A stretch of DNA of 64,000 nt from Balaenoptera acutorostrata (Eukaryota > Chordata > Mammalia > Artiodactyla > Balaenopteridae), in the NCBI RefSeq assembly GCF_949987535.1, contig NW_026645885.1, forward strand, positions 186,001 to 250,000. Direction: 5' to 3'. This document shows positions 35,168 through 49,239 of the stretch, in pieces. The position numbers were made by a program, and so were the translations under genes. A model generated the notes under the pieces. It was not told where the DNA came from and ran no database searches. It saw only the letters and a program-made list of their open reading frames with translations. Numbering within the stretch: position 1 is the first letter of the stretch; each line of letters begins with the position of its first letter.

Positions 35168-36926
35168 TGAGTGGATTTAGGTACGACGATTCTAAGTGAA
35201 ATAAGTCACACAGAAAAAGACACTTATCATAAGATATCACTTCTAGAGGGAATGTAAAAACCGCTACACTTGAACTGAATTGCAAAACAGAACAGAGTCA
35301 CACGTTTAGAAAACACACTATGGCTGCTGAACGGGCAAGGTGAGGTGGGGTGATGCATAAAACAAGGGTTTCAAATTAGCTCAGATACCGTTCCATAAAC
35401 CCAATATGTAAGAGACAAGACCTATTCCTTTTTCAGTGAACTGGACTCAACACCCCCTATTCACCGCACAAGAGTATATCTGACTAGTAAGAATCTTCAA
35501 ACCTATGTATTGATATCTCTCTGTAAGTGAGTCAAGGGGGTGTAAAGCGGCATAAACACAGCCGTGAAAAGCAGCTAAACCCCATTATAAAAATAAATTA
35601 CTTTTCAAAACCCGTGAAACAAAGACAGTGAAAGAGAGAGAAATTCTGCCAAAATTCGTTCAGGGGCTGTGATGCAACCTGGATTGACCATATCTAGACC
35701 CACAGCTGATTGAGACATAAGGGTGGACACTCTTGGGGCTGAGAGGTTCGGTGAGGTTGGGTGAGCCAACGCAGACCCTTTCAAGTAATACTGCATGGTA
35801 CCCATCCCATGGGTCCCAAATCTCCAGGTTCAAGGGCATCTTCCTACATCGAAAACAGGCATGAGAAACCCAGAAGATGGTACACCGTGTGATCGGGAAA
35901 GGTTTCTAAAACGCACCTCATTTCTCATCTCCTTTGCTCGGGTTCGCCATTCCAGCCGATTTACTAGCCATCTCCCTCCTTGGAGAATCAGCACCTTTAA
36001 CCTCCTGTTCCGTACAGGTTGCAATTTGTCCTGAGGATGAACGGGAAGAGGGGGAACCAATGAGAGACTAGCTCTAGGTGTTGGGACAGGCACAAGTCAC
36101 TCTATTTTCCCATCAGGAAGAAGAATTAAGCACAAGCTCAGCCTGCCCCCCAGAACCAGAAGAGGGCCTGAAGCAATCCTGCGCTTTTGCGGCCAGCTAC
36201 CAAAAAAGCAGGTTGAAAAATGGAGCTCAGGGGCACTGCAATTCACAAACCTGCAGAGTTTTAAATGATACCTCTCGTCCACAAATATATTAAGGGAAAG
36301 CAACGAAGAGGCTTTGAAAGCAAGGAAGAATTGCAGGAAACAGATTTCAGGAGGTAGATTCGAATCGCCTTGAAAGCACATGAAACGCGGCAAAACGTGG
36401 ACAATGATGCCCTTGGACAAAAAGGGCGTATGCGTTTTTTCCTGAATATATTCTGGAAAAAACGCATACGCCCTTTTTGGCCAACCAAGCAACCTGGAAA
36501 GGCCAATCAGCGCTCCAAAGAAGTCTCGCTTCCCAGCGGGCAAAAGGGCCATGCGGAAAAAAGTGTCCAAACCAGAAATGCAGGACCGGCCATGGAGAAA
36601 TAGGAGCCTTGCTACGCTGATGGGTGGGATGTAAATTGCCAACAGCCACTCTGGAGAAGTGTACGGTGTGTTCTGAAACATCTAAAAAACACAGCTTGGA
36701 GAGCATAGGGCACTTCCACTCATGGCCGTATAAATTGGGAAAACTAAAAATCAGCAAGACACAGGCACCCCAAAGTTTAGGGCTGCTCTGTTGAGAAGAA
36801 CCCCCACTTCATTACACCTTAAATATCCTAGGAAAGAGAAAAATGGATAAAGAAGTTGTGGTCCTCATGTACAATGGAATATCACTCAGCCATGAAATCA
36901 ACGTCATAAGGCTAGTAGCAGCATGA
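35168..36926 (+). repeat. Satellite unit 21 (1,759 bp)
   Basis: Palindrome 36413-36484 with two mismatches. Shared with unit 22: GAGTATATC, TTCTGCC, CACAAGTCAC, CAGCTACC, AAGCAGG, AAGGAAG, AAACGCGG, AATAGGAG and TTGAGAAG. Confidence 0.85.
36413..36484. mobile_element. 72-bp palindrome with two stem mismatches (unit 21)
   Basis: The left arm begins TTGGACAAAA (C to A at position 5) and the right arm has ATTCTGGAAA (A to T at position 42). The same pair of changes recurs at 38172-38243 in unit 22, showing the two units are copies of each other. Confidence 0.55.
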
Positions 36927-38685
36927 TGAGTGGATTTAGGTACGACGATTCTAAGTGAAATAAGTCACACAGAAAAAGACACTTATCATAAGATATCACT
37001 TCTAGAGGGAATGTAAAAACCGCTACACTTGAACTGAATTACAAAACAGAACAGAGTCACACGTTTAGAAAACACACTATGGGTGCTGAACGGGCAAGGT
37101 GAGGTGGGGTGATGCATAAAACAAGGGTTTCAAATTAGCTCAGATACCGTTCCATAAACCCAATATGTAAGAGACAAGACCTATTCCTTTTTCAGTGAAC
37201 TGGACTCAACACCCCCTATTCACCGCACAAGAGTATATCTGACTAGTAAGAATCTTCAAACCTATGTATTGATATCTCTCTGTAAGTGAGTCAAGGGGGT
37301 GTAAAGCGGCATAAACACAGCCGTGAAAAGCAGCTAAACCCCATTATAAAAATAAATTACTTTTCAAAACCCGTGAAACAAAGACAGTGAAAGAGAGAGA
37401 AATTCTGCCAAAATTCGTTCAGGGGCTGTGATGCAACCTGGATTGACCATATCTAGACCCACAGCTGATTGAGACATAAGGGTGGACACTCTTGGGGCTG
37501 AGAGGTTCGGTGAGGTTGGGTGAGCCAACGCAGACCCTTTCAAGTAATACTGCATGGTACCCATCCCATGGGTCCCAAACCTCCAGGTTCAAGGGCATCT
37601 TCCTACATCGAAAACAGGCATGAGAAACCCAGAAGATGGTACACCGTGTGATCGGGAAAGGTTTCTAAAACGCACCTCATTTCTCATCTCCTTTGCTCGG
37701 GTTCGCCATTCCAGCCGATTTACTAGCCATCTCCCTCCTTGGAGAATCAGCACCTTTAACCTCCTGTTCCGTACAGGTTGCAATTTGTCCTGAGGATGAA
37801 CGGGAAGAGGGGGAACCAATGAGAGACTAGCTCTAGGTGTTGGGACAGGCACAAGTCACTCTATTTTCCCATCAGGAAGAAGAATTAAGCACAAGCTCAG
37901 CCTGCCCCCCAGAACCAGAAGAGGGCCTGAAGCAATCCTGCGCTTTTGCGGCCAGCTACCAAAAAAGCAGGTTGAAAAATGGAGCTCAGGGGCACTGCAA
38001 TTCACAAACCTGCAGAGTTTTAAATGATACCTCTCGTCCACAAATATATTAAGGGAAAGCAACGAAGAGGCTTTGAAAGCAAGGAAGAATTGCAGGAAAC
38101 AGATTTCAGGAGGTAGATTCGAATCGCCTTGAAAGCACATGAAACGCGGCAAAACGTGGACAATGATGCCCTTGGACAAAAAGGGCGTATGCGTTTTTTC
38201 CTGAATATATTCTGGAAAAAACGCATACGCCCTTTTTGGCCAACCAAGCAACCTGGAAAGGCCAATCAGCGCTCCAAAGAAGTCTCGCTTCCCAGCGGGC
38301 AAAAGGGCCATGCGGAAAAAAGTGTCCAAACCAGAAATGCAGGACCGGCCATGGAGAAATAGGAGCCTTGCTACGCTGATGGGTGGGATGTAAATTGCCA
38401 ACAGCCACTCTGGAGAATTGTACGGTGTGTTCTGAAACATCTAAAAAACACAGCTTGGAGAGCATAGGGCACTTCCACTCATGGCCGTATAAATTGGGAA
38501 AACTAAAAATCAGCAAGACACAGGCACCCCAAAGTTTAGGGCTGCTCTGTTGAGAAGAACCCCCACTTCATTACACCTTAAATATCCTAGGAAAGAGAAA
38601 AATGGATAAAGAAGTTGTGGTCCTCATGTACAATGGAATATCACTCAGCCATGAAATCAACGTCATAAGGCTAGTAGCAGCATGA
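36927..38685 (+). repeat. Satellite unit 22 (1,759 bp)
   Basis: Palindrome 38172-38243 with the same two mismatches as unit 21. The 5' end has GGGTGCTG, shared with units 23 and 24. Private: CAAACCTCC and GAGAATTGTAC. Confidence 0.85.
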
Positions 38686-40444
38686 TGAGTGGATTTAGGT
38701 ACGACGATTCTAAGTGAAATAAGTCACACAGAAAAAGACACTTATCATAAGATATCACTTCTAGAGGGAATGTAAAAACCGCTACACTTGAACTGAATTA
38801 CAAAACAGAACAGAGTCACACGTTTAGAAAACACACTATGGGTGCTGAACGGGCAAGGTGAGGTGGGGTGATGCATAAAACAAGGGTTTCAAATTAGCTC
38901 AGATACCGTTCCATAAACCCAATATGTAAGAGACAAGACCTATTCCTTTTTCAGTGAACTGGACTCAACACCCCCTATTCACCGCACAAGAATATATCTG
39001 ACTAGTAAGAATCTTCAAACCTATGTATTGATATCTCTCTGTAAGTGAGTCAAGGGGGTGTAAAGCGGCATAAACACAGCCGTGAAAAGCAGCTAAACCC
39101 CATTATAAAAATAAATTACTTTTCAAAACCCGTGAAACAAAGACAGTGAAAGAGAGAGAAATTCTTACAAAATTCGTTCAGGGGCTGTGATGCAACCTGG
39201 ATTGACCATATCTAGACCCACAGCTGATTGAGACATAAGGGTGGACACTCTTGGGGCTGAGAGGTTCGGTGAGGTTGGGTGAGCCAACGCAGACCCTTTC
39301 AAGTAATACGGCATGGTACCCATCCCATGGGTCCCAAATCTCCAGGTTCAAGGGCATCTTCCTACATCGAAAACAGGCATGAGAAACCCAGAAGATGGTA
39401 CACCGTGTGATCGTGATAGGTTTCTAAAACGCACCTCATTTCTCATCTCCTTTGCTCGGGTTCGCCATTCCAGCCGATTTACTAGCCATCTCCCTCCTTG
39501 GAGAATCAGCACCTTTAACCTCCTGTTCCGTACAGGTTGCAATTTGTCCTGAGGATGAACGGGAAGAGGGGGAACCAATGAGAGACTAGCTCTAGGTGTT
39601 GGGACAGGCACAGGTCACTCTATTTTCCCATCAGGAAGAAGAATTAAGCACAAGCTCAGCCTGCCCCCCAGAACCAGAAGAGGGCCTGAAGCAATCCTGC
39701 GCTTTTGCGGCCAGCTCCCAAAAAAGCGAGTTGAAAAATGGAGCTCAGGGGCACTGCAATTCACAAACCTGCAGAGTTTTAAATGATACCTCTCGTCCAC
39801 AAATATATTAAGGGAAGGCAACGAAGAGGCTTTGAAAGCAAGGCAGAATTGCAGGAAACAGATTTCAGGAGGTAGATTCGAATCGCCTTGAAAGCACATG
39901 AAAAGCGGCAAAACGTGGACAATGATGCCCTTGGCCAAAAAGGGCGTATGCGTTTTTTCCTGAATATATTCAGGAAAAAACGCATACGCCCTTTTTGGCC
40001 AACCAAGCAACCTGGAAAGGCCAATCAGCGCTCCAAAGAAGTCTCGCTTCCCAGCGGGCAAAAGGGCCATGCGGAAAAAAGTGTCCAAACCAGAAATGCA
40101 GGACCGGCCATGGAGAAATGGGAGCCTTTCTACGCTGATGGGTGGGATGTAAATAGCCAACAGCCACTCTGGAGAAGTGTACAGTGTGTTCTGAAACATC
40201 TAAAAAACACAGCTTGGAGAGCATAGGGCACTACCACTCATGGCCGTATAAATTGGGAAAACTAAAAATCAGCAAGACACAGGCACCCCAAAGTTTAGGG
40301 CTGCTCTGTTGACAAGAACCCCCACTTCATTACACCTTAAATATCCTAGGAAAGAGAAAAATGGATAAAGAAGTTGTGGTCCTCATGTACAATGGAATAT
40401 CACTCAGCCATGAAATCAAAGTCATAAGGCTAGTAGCAGCACGA
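38686..40444 (+). repeat. Satellite unit 23 (1,759 bp)
   Basis: Palindrome 39931-40002, perfect. Shared with unit 24: AATACGGC, ATCGTGATAGG, CCTTTCTACG, AAATAGCC and TACAGTGTG. Private: GCACTACCAC and ATCAAAGTC. Confidence 0.85.
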
Positions 40445-42203
40445 TCAGTGGATTTAGGTACGACGATTCTAAGTGAAATAAGTCACACAGAAAAAGACAC
40501 TTATCATAAGATATCACTTCTAGAGGGAATGTAAAAACCGCTACACTTGAACTGAATTGCAAAACAGAACAGAGTCACACGTTTAGAAAACACACTATGG
40601 GTGCTGAACGGGCAAGGTGAGGTGGGGTGATGCATAAAACAAGGGTTTCAAATTAGCTCAGATACCGTTCCATAAACCCAATATGTAAGAGACAAGACCT
40701 ATTCCTTTTTCAGTGAACTGGACTCAACACCCCCTATTCACCACACAAGAATATATCTGACTAGTAAGAATCTTCAAACCTATGTATTGATATCTCTCTG
40801 TAAGTGAGTCAAGGGGGTGTAAAGCGGCATAAACACAGCCGTGAAAAGCAGCTAAACCCCATTATAAAAATAAATTACTTTTCAAAACCCGTGAAACAAA
40901 GACAGTGAAAGAGAGAGAAATTCTTACAAAATTCGTTCAGGGGCTGTGATGCAACCTGGATTGACCATATCTAGACCCACAGCTGATTGAGACATAAGGG
41001 TGGACACTCTTGGGGCTGAGAGGTTCGGTGAGGTTGGGTGAGCCAACGCAGACCCTTTCAAGTAATACGGCATGGTACCCATCCCATGGGTCCCAAATCT
41101 CCAGGTTCAAGGGCATCTTCCTACATCGAAAACAGGCATGAGAAACCCATAAGATGGTACACCGTGTGATCGTGATAGGTTTCTAAAACGCACCTCATTT
41201 CTCATCTCCTTTGCTCGGGTTCGCCATTCCAGCCGATTTACTAGCCATCTCCCTCCTTGGAGAATCAGCACCTTTAACCTCCTGTTCCGTACAGGTTGCA
41301 ATTTGTCCTGAGGATGAACGGGAAGAGGGGGAACCAATGAGAGACTAGCTCTAGGTGTTGGGACAGGCACAGTTCACTCTATTTTCCCATCAGGAAGAAG
41401 AATTAAGCACAAGCTCAGCCTGCCCCCCAGAACCAGAAGAGGGCCTGAAGCAATCCTGCGCTTTTGCGGCCAGCTCCCAAAAAAGCGAGTTGAAAAATGG
41501 AGCTCAGGGGCACTGCAATTCACAAACCTGCAGAGTTTTAAATGATACCTCTCGTCCACAAATATATTAAGGGAAGGCAACGAAGAGGCTTTGAAAGCAA
41601 GGCAGAATTGCAGGAAACAGATTTCAGGAGGTAGATTCGAATCGCCTTGAAAGCACATGAAAAGCGGCAAAACGTGGACAATGATGCCCTTGGCCAAAAA
41701 GGGCGTATGCGTTTTTTCCTGAATATATTCAGGAAAAAACGCATACGCCCTTTTTGGCCAACCAAGCAACCTGGAAAGGCCAATCAGCGCTCCAAAGAAG
41801 TCTCGCTTCCCAGCGGGCAAAAGGGCCATGCGGAAAAAAGTGTCCAAACCAGAAATGCAGGACCGGCCATGGAGAAATGGGAGCCTTTCTACGCTGATGG
41901 GTGGGATGTAAATAGCCAACAGCCACTCTGGAGAAGTGTACAGTGTGTTCTGAAACATCTAAAAAACACAGCTTGGAGAGCATAGGGCACTTCCACTCAT
42001 GGGCGTATAAATTGGGAAAACTAAAAATCAGCAAGACACAGGCACCCCAAAGTTTAGGGCTGCTCTGTTGACAAGAACCCCCACTTCATTACACCTTAAA
42101 TATCCTAGGAAAGAGAAAAATGGATAAAGAAGTTGTGGTCCTCATGTACAATGGAATATCACTCAGCCATGAAATCAACGTCATAAGGCTAGTAGCAGCA
42201 CGA
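40445..42203 (+). repeat. Satellite unit 24 (1,759 bp)
   Basis: Palindrome 41690-41761, perfect. It starts TCAGTGG rather than TGAGTGG. The body is near-identical to unit 23. Private: CCCATAAGATGG and CAGTTCACTC. Confidence 0.85.
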
Positions 42204-43962
42204 TGAGTGGATTTAGGTACGACGATTCTAAGTGAAATAAGTCACACAGAAAAAGACACTTATCATAAGATATCACTTCTAGAGGGAATGTAAAAACCGC
42301 TACACTTGAACTGAATTACAAAACAGAACAGAGTCACACGTTTAGAAAACACACTATGGCTGCTGAACGGGCAAGGTGAGGTGGGGTGATGCATAAAACA
42401 AGGGTTTCAAATTAGCTCAGATACCGTTCCATAAACCCAATATGTAAGAGACAAGACCTATTCCTTTTTCAGTGAACTGGACTCAACACCCCCTATTCAC
42501 CGCACAAGAATATATCTGACTAGTAAGAATCTTCAAACCTATGTGTTGATATCTCTCTGTAAGTGAGTCAAGGGGGTGTAAAGCGGCATAAACACAGCCG
42601 TGAAAAGCAGCTAAACCCCATTATAAAAATAAATTACTTTTCAAAACCCGTGAAACAAAGACAGTGAAAGAGAGAGAAATTCTTACAAAATTCGTTCAGG
42701 GGCTGTGATGCAACCTGGATTGACCATATCTAGACCCACAGCTGATTGAGACATAAGGGTGGACACTCTTGGGGTTTAGAGGTTCGGTGAGGTTGGGTGA
42801 GCCAATGCAGACCCTTTCAAGTAATACGGCATGGTACCCATCACATGGGTCCCAAATCTCCAGGTTCAAGGGCATCTTCCTACATCGAAAACAGGCATGA
42901 GAAACCCAGAAGATGGTACACCGTGTGATCGGGAAAGGTTTCTAAAACGCACCTCATTTCTCATCTCCTTTGCTCGGGTTCGCCATTCCAGCCGATTTAC
43001 TAGCCATCTCCCTCCTTTGAGAATCAGCACCTTTAACCTCCTGTTCCGTACATGTTGCAATTTGTCCTGAGGATGAACGGGAAGAGGGGGAACCAATGAG
43101 AGACTAGCTCTAGGTGTTGGGACAGGCACAGGTCACTCTATTTTCCCATCAGGAAGAAGAATTAAGCACAAGCTCAGCCTGCCCCCCAGAACCAGAAGAG
43201 GGCCTGAAGCAATCCTGCGCTTTTGCGGCCAGCTCCCAAAAAAGCGAGTTGAAAAATAGAGCTCAGGGGCACTGCAATTCACAAACCTGCAGAGTTTTAA
43301 ATGATACCTCTCGTCCACAAATATATTAAGGGAAGGCAACGAAGAGGCTTTGAAAGCAAGGCAGAATTGCAGGAAACAGATTTCAGGAGGTAGATTCGAA
43401 TCGCCTTGAAAGCACAGGAAAAGCGGCAAAACGTGGACAATGATGCCCTTGGCCAAAAAGGGCGTATGCGTTTTTTCCTGAATATATTCAGGAAAAAACG
43501 CATACGCCCTTTTTGGCCAACCAAGCAACCTGGAAAGGCCAATCAGCGCTCCAAAGAAGTCTCGCTTCCCAGCGGGCAAAAGGGCAATGCGGAAAAAAGT
43601 GTCCAAACCAGAAATGCAGGACCGGCCATGGAGAAATGGGAGCCTTGCTACGCTGATGGGTGGGATGTAAATTGCCAACAGCCACTCTGGAGAAGTGTAC
43701 GGTGTGTTCTGAAACATCTAAAAAACACAGCTTGGAGAGCATAGGGCACTTCCACTCATGGGCGTCTAAATTGGGAAAACTAAAAATCAGCAAGACACAG
43801 GCACCCCAAAGTTTAGGGCTGCTCTGTTGACAAGAACCCCCACTTCATTACACCTTAAATATCCTAGGAAAGAGAAAAATGGATAAAGAAGTTGTGGTCC
43901 TCATGTACAATGGAATATCACTCAGCCATGAAATCAACGTCATAAGGCTAGTAGCAGCACGA
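42204..43962 (+). repeat. Satellite unit 25 (1,759 bp)
   Basis: Palindrome 43449-43520, perfect. Private: ATGTGTTG, GGGGTTTAGAGG, CCAATGCAG, CATCACATGG, CTCCTTTGAG, TACATGTTGC, AAATAGAGC, GCACAGG and GGGCAATGCGG. Confidence 0.85.
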
Positions 43963-45721
43963 TGAGTGGATTTAGGTACGACGATTCTAAGTGAAATAAG
44001 TCACACAGAAAAAGACACTTATCATAAGATATCACTTCTAGAGGGAATGTAAAAACCGCTACACTTGAACTGAATTGCAAAACAGAACAGAGTCACACGT
44101 TTAGAAAACACACTATGGCTGCTGAACGGGCAAGGTGAGGTGGGGTGATGCATAAAACAAGGGTTTCAAATTAGCTCAGATACCGTTCCATAAACCCAAT
44201 ATGTAAGAGACAAGACCTATTCCTTTTTCAGTGAACTGGACTCAACACCCCCTATTCACCGCACAAGAATATATCTGACTAGTAAGAATCTTCAAACCTA
44301 TGTATTGATATCTCTCTGTAAGTGAGTCAAGGGGGTGTAAAGCGGCATAAACACAGCCGTGAAAAGCAGCTAAACCCCAGTATAAAAATAAATTACTTTT
44401 CAAAACCCGTGAAACAAAGACAGTGAAAGAGAGAGAAATTCTTCCAAAATTCGTTCAGGGGCTGTGATGCAACCTGGATTGACCATATCTAGACCCACAG
44501 CTGATTGAGACATAAGGGTGGACACTCTTGGGGCTGAGAGGTTCGGTGAGGTTGGGTGAGCCAACGCAGACCCTTTCAAGTAATACTGCATGGTACCCAT
44601 CCCATGGGTCCCAAATCTCCAGGTTCAAGGGCATCTTCCTACGTCGAAAACAGGCATGAGAAACCCAGAAGATGGTACACCGTGTGATCGGGAAAGGTTT
44701 CTAAAACGCACCTCATTTCTCATCTCCTTTGCTCGGGTTCGCCATTCCAGCCGATTTACTAGCCATCTCCCTCCTTGGAGAATCAGCACCTTTAACCTCC
44801 TGTTCCGTACAGGTTGCAATTTGTCCTGAGGATGAACGGGAAGAGGGGGAACCAAAGAGAGACTAGCTCTAGGTGTTGGGACAGGCACAGGTCACTCTAT
44901 TTTCCCATCAGGAAGAAGAATTAAGCACAAGCTCAGCCTGCCCCCCAGAACCAGAAGAGGGCCTGAAGCAATCCTGCGCTTTTGCGGCCAGCTCCCAAAA
45001 AAGCGAGTTGAAAAATGGAGCTCAGGGGCACTGCAATTCACAAACCTGCAGAGTTTTAAATGATACCTCTCGTCCACAAATATATTAAGGGAAGGCAACG
45101 AAGAGGCTTTGAAAACAAGGCAGAATTGCAGGAAACAGATTTCAGGAGGTAGATTCGAATCGCCTTGAAAGCACATGAAAAGCGGCAAAACGTGGACAAT
45201 GATGCCCTTGGCCAAAAAGGGCGTATGCGTTTTTTCCTGAATATATTCAGGAAAAAACGCATACGCCCTTTTTGGCCAACCAAGCAACCTGGAAAGGCCA
45301 ATCAGCGCTCCAAAGAAGTCTCGCTTCCCAGCGGGCAAAAGGGCCATGCGGAAAAAAGTGTCCAAACCAGAAATGCAGGACCGGCCATGGAGAAATGGGA
45401 GCCTTGCTACGCTGATGGGTGGGATGTAAATTGCCAACAGCCACTCTGGAGAAGTGTACGGTGTGTTCTGAAACATCTAAAAAACACAGCTTGGAGAGCA
45501 TAGGGCACTTCCACTCATGGGCGTATAAATTGGGAAAACTAAAAATCAGCAAGACACAGGCACCCCAAAGTTTAGGGCTGCTCTGTTGACAGGAACCCCC
45601 ACTTCATTACACCTTAAATATCCTAGCAAAGAGAAAAATGGATAAAGAAGTTGGGGTCCTCATGTACAATGGAATATCACTCAGCCATGAAATCAACGTC
45701 ATAAGGCTAGTAGCAGCACGA
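43963..45721 (+). repeat. Satellite unit 26 (1,759 bp)
   Basis: Palindrome 45208-45279, perfect. First half of the 26-29 dimer set. It has CCCCAGTATA, CCAAAGAGAG, GAAAACAAGG and CTAGCAAAG; private GACAGGAAC. Confidence 0.85.
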
Positions 45722-47480
45722 TGAGTGGATTTAGGTACGACGATTCTAAGTGAAATAAGTCACACAGAAAAAGACACTTATCATAAGATATCACTTCTAG
45801 AGGGAATGTAAAAACCGCTACACTTGAACTGAATTACAAAACAGAACAGAGTCACACGTTTAGAAAACACACTATGGCTGCTGAACGGGCAAGGTGAGGT
45901 GGGGTGATGCATAAAACAAGGGTTTCAAATTAGCTCAGATACCGTTCCATAAACCCAATATGTAAGAGACAAGACCTATTCCTTTTTCAGTGAACTGGAC
46001 TCAACACCCCCTATTCACCGCACAAGAATATATCTGACTAGTAAGAATCTTCAAACCTATCTATTGATATCTCTCTGTAAGTGAGTCAAGGGGGTGTAAA
46101 GCGGCATAAACACAGCCGTGAAAAGCAGCTAAACCCCATTATAAAAATAAATTACTTTTCAAAACCCGTGAAACAAAGACAGTGAAAGAGAGAGAAATTC
46201 TTACAAAATTCGTTCAGGGGCTGTGATGCAACCTGGATTGACCATATCTAGACCCACAGCTGATTGAGACATAAGGGTGGACACTCTTGGGGCTGAGAGG
46301 TTCGGTGAGGTTGGGTGAGCCAACGCAGACCCTTTCAAGTAATACGGCATGGTACCCATCCCATGGGTCCCAAATCTCCAGGTTCAAGGGCATCTTCCTA
46401 CATCGAAAACAGGCATGAGAAACCCAGAAGATGGTACACCGTGTGATCGGGATAGGTTTCTAAAACGCACCTCATTTCTCATCTCCTTTGCTCGGGTTCA
46501 CCATTCCAGCCGATTTACTAGCCATCTCCCTGCTTGGAGAATCAGCACCTTTAACCTCCTGTTCCGTACAGGTTGCAATTTGTCCTGAGGATGAACGGGA
46601 AGAGGGGGAACCAATGAGAGACTAGCTCTAGGTGTTGGGACAGGCACAGGTCACTCTATTTTCCCATCAGGAAGAAGAATTAAGCACAAGCTCAGCCTGC
46701 CCCCCAGAACCAGAAGAGGGCCTGAAGCAATCCTGCGCTTTTGCGGCCAGCTCCCAAAAAAGCGAGTTGAAAAATGGAGCTCAGGGGCACTGCAATTCAC
46801 AAACCTGCAGAGTTTTAAATGATACCTCTCGTCCACAAATATATTAAGGCAAGGCAACGAAGAGGCTTTGAAAGCAAGGCAGAATTGCAGGAAACAGATT
46901 TCAGGAGGTAGATTCGAATCGCCTTGAAAGCACATGAAAAGCGGCAAAACATGGACAATGATGCCCTTGGCCAAAAAGTGCGTATGCGTTTTTTCCTGAA
47001 TATATTCAGGAAAAAACGCATACGCCCTTTTTGGCCAACCAAGCAACCTGGAAAGGCCAATCAGCGCTCCAAAGAAGTCTCGCTTCCCAGCGGGCAAAAG
47101 GGCCATGCGGAAAAAAGTGTCCAAACCAGAAATGCAGGACCGGCCATGGAGAAATGGGAGCCTTGCTACGCTGATGGGTGGGATGTAAATTGCCAACAGC
47201 CACTCTGGAGAAGTGTACGGTGTGTTCTGAAACATCTAAAAAACACAGCTTGGACAGCATAGGGCACTTCCACTCATGGGCGTATAAATTGGGAAAACTA
47301 AAAATCAGCAAGACACAGGCACCCCAAAGTTTAGGGCTGCTCTGTTGACAAGAACCCCCACTTCATTACACCTTAAATATCCTAGGAAAGAGAAAAATGG
47401 ATAAAGAAGTTGGGGTCCTCATGTACAATGGAATATCACTCAGCCATGAAATCAACGTCATAAGGCTAGTAGCAGCACGA
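45722..47480 (+). repeat. Satellite unit 27 (1,759 bp)
   Basis: Palindrome 46967-47038 with one mismatch. It has GGGATAGG, TTCACC and AAGGCAAGG in common with unit 29. Private: CTATCTATTG, CCTGCTTGG, AACATGGAC and TTGGACAGC (also in unit 31). Confidence 0.85.
46967..47038. mobile_element. 72-bp palindrome with one stem mismatch (unit 27)
   Basis: G to T at arm position 13 (46979), opposite C at position 60. It is absent from unit 29, the dimer partner of unit 27, so it is young. Confidence 0.55.
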
Positions 47481-49239
47481 TGAGTGGATTTAGGTACGAC
47501 GATTCTAAGTGAAATAAGTCACACAGAAAAAGACACTTATCATAAGATATCACTTCTAGAGGGAATGTAAAAACCGCTACACTTGAACTGAATTGCAAAA
47601 CAGAACAGAGTCACACGTTTAGAAAACACACTATGGCTGCTGAACGGGCAAGGTGAGGTGGGGTGATGCATAAAACAAGGGTTTCAAATTAGCTCAGATA
47701 CCGTTCCATAAACCCAATATGTAAGAGACAAGACCTATTCCTTTTTCAGTGAACTGGACTCAACACCCCCTACTCACCGCACAAGAATATATCTGACTAG
47801 TAAGAATCTTCAAACCTATTTATTGATATCTCTCTGTAAGTGAGTCAAGGGGGTGTAAAGCGGCATAAACACAGCCGTGAAAAGCAGCTAAACCCCAGTA
47901 TAAAAATAAATTACTTTTCAAAACCCGTGAAACAAAGACAGTGAAAGAGAGAGAAATTCTTCCAAAATTCGTTCAGGGGCTGTGATGCAACCTGGATTGA
48001 CCATATCTAGACCCACAGCTGATTGAGACATAAGGGTGGACACTCTTGGGGCTGAGAGGTTCGGTGAGGTTGGGTGAGCCAACGCAGACCCTTTCAAGTA
48101 ATACTGCATGGTACCCATCCCATGGGTCCCAAATCTCCAGGTTCAAGGGCATCTTCCTACGTCGAAAACAGGCATGAGAAACCCAGAAGATGGTACACCG
48201 TGTGATCGGGAAAGGTTTCTAAAACGCACCTCATTTCTCATCTCCTTTGCTCGGGTTCGCCATTCCAGCCGATTTACTAGCCATCTCCCTCCTTGGAGAA
48301 TCAGCACCTTTAACCTCCTGTTCCGTACAGGTTGCAATTTGTCCTGAGGATGAACGGGAAGAGGGGGAACCAAAGAGAGACTAGCTCTAGGTGTTGGGAC
48401 AGGCACAGGTCACTCTATTTTCCCATCAGGAAGAAGAATTAAGCACAAGCTCAGCCTGCCCCCCAGAACCAGAAGAGGGCCTGAAGCAATCCTGCGCTTT
48501 TGCGGCCAGCTCCCAAAAAAGCGAGTTGAAAAATGGAGCTCAGGGGCACTGCAATTCACAAACCTGCAGAGTTTTAAATGATACCTCTCGTCCACAAATA
48601 TATTAAGGGAAGGCAACGAAGAGGCTTTGAAAACAAGGCAGAATTGCAGGAAACAGATTTCAGGAGGTAGATTCGAATCGCCTTGAAAGCACATGAAAAG
48701 CGGCAAAACGTGGACAATGATGCCCTTGGCCAAAAAGGGCGTATGCGTTTTTTCCTGAATATATTCAGGAAAAAACGCATACGCCCTTTTTGGCCAACCA
48801 AGCAACCTGGAAAGGCCAATCAGCGCTCCAAAGAAGTCTCGCTTCCCAGCGGGCAAAAGGGCCATGCGGAAAAAAGTGTCCAAACCAGAAATGCAGGACC
48901 GGCCATGGAGAAATGGGAGCCTTGCTACGCTGATGGGTGGGATGTAAATTGCCAAAAGCCACTCTGGAGAAGTGTACGGTGTGTTCTGAAACATCTAAAA
49001 AACACAGCTTGGAGAGCATAGGGCACTTCCACTCATGGGCGTATAAATTGGGAAAACTAAAAATCAGCAAGACACAGGCACCCCAAAGTTTAGGGCTGCT
49101 CTGTTGACAAGAACCCCCACTTCATTACACCTTAAATATCCTAGCAAAGAGAAAAATGGATAAAGAAGTTGGGGTCCTCATGTACAATGGAATATCACTC
49201 AGCCATGAAATCAACGTCATAAGGCTAGTAGCAGCACGA
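47481..49239 (+). repeat. Satellite unit 28 (1,759 bp)
   Basis: Palindrome 48726-48797, perfect. Near copy of unit 26. Private: CTACTCACCG, CTATTTATTG and GCCAAAAGCC. Confidence 0.85.
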
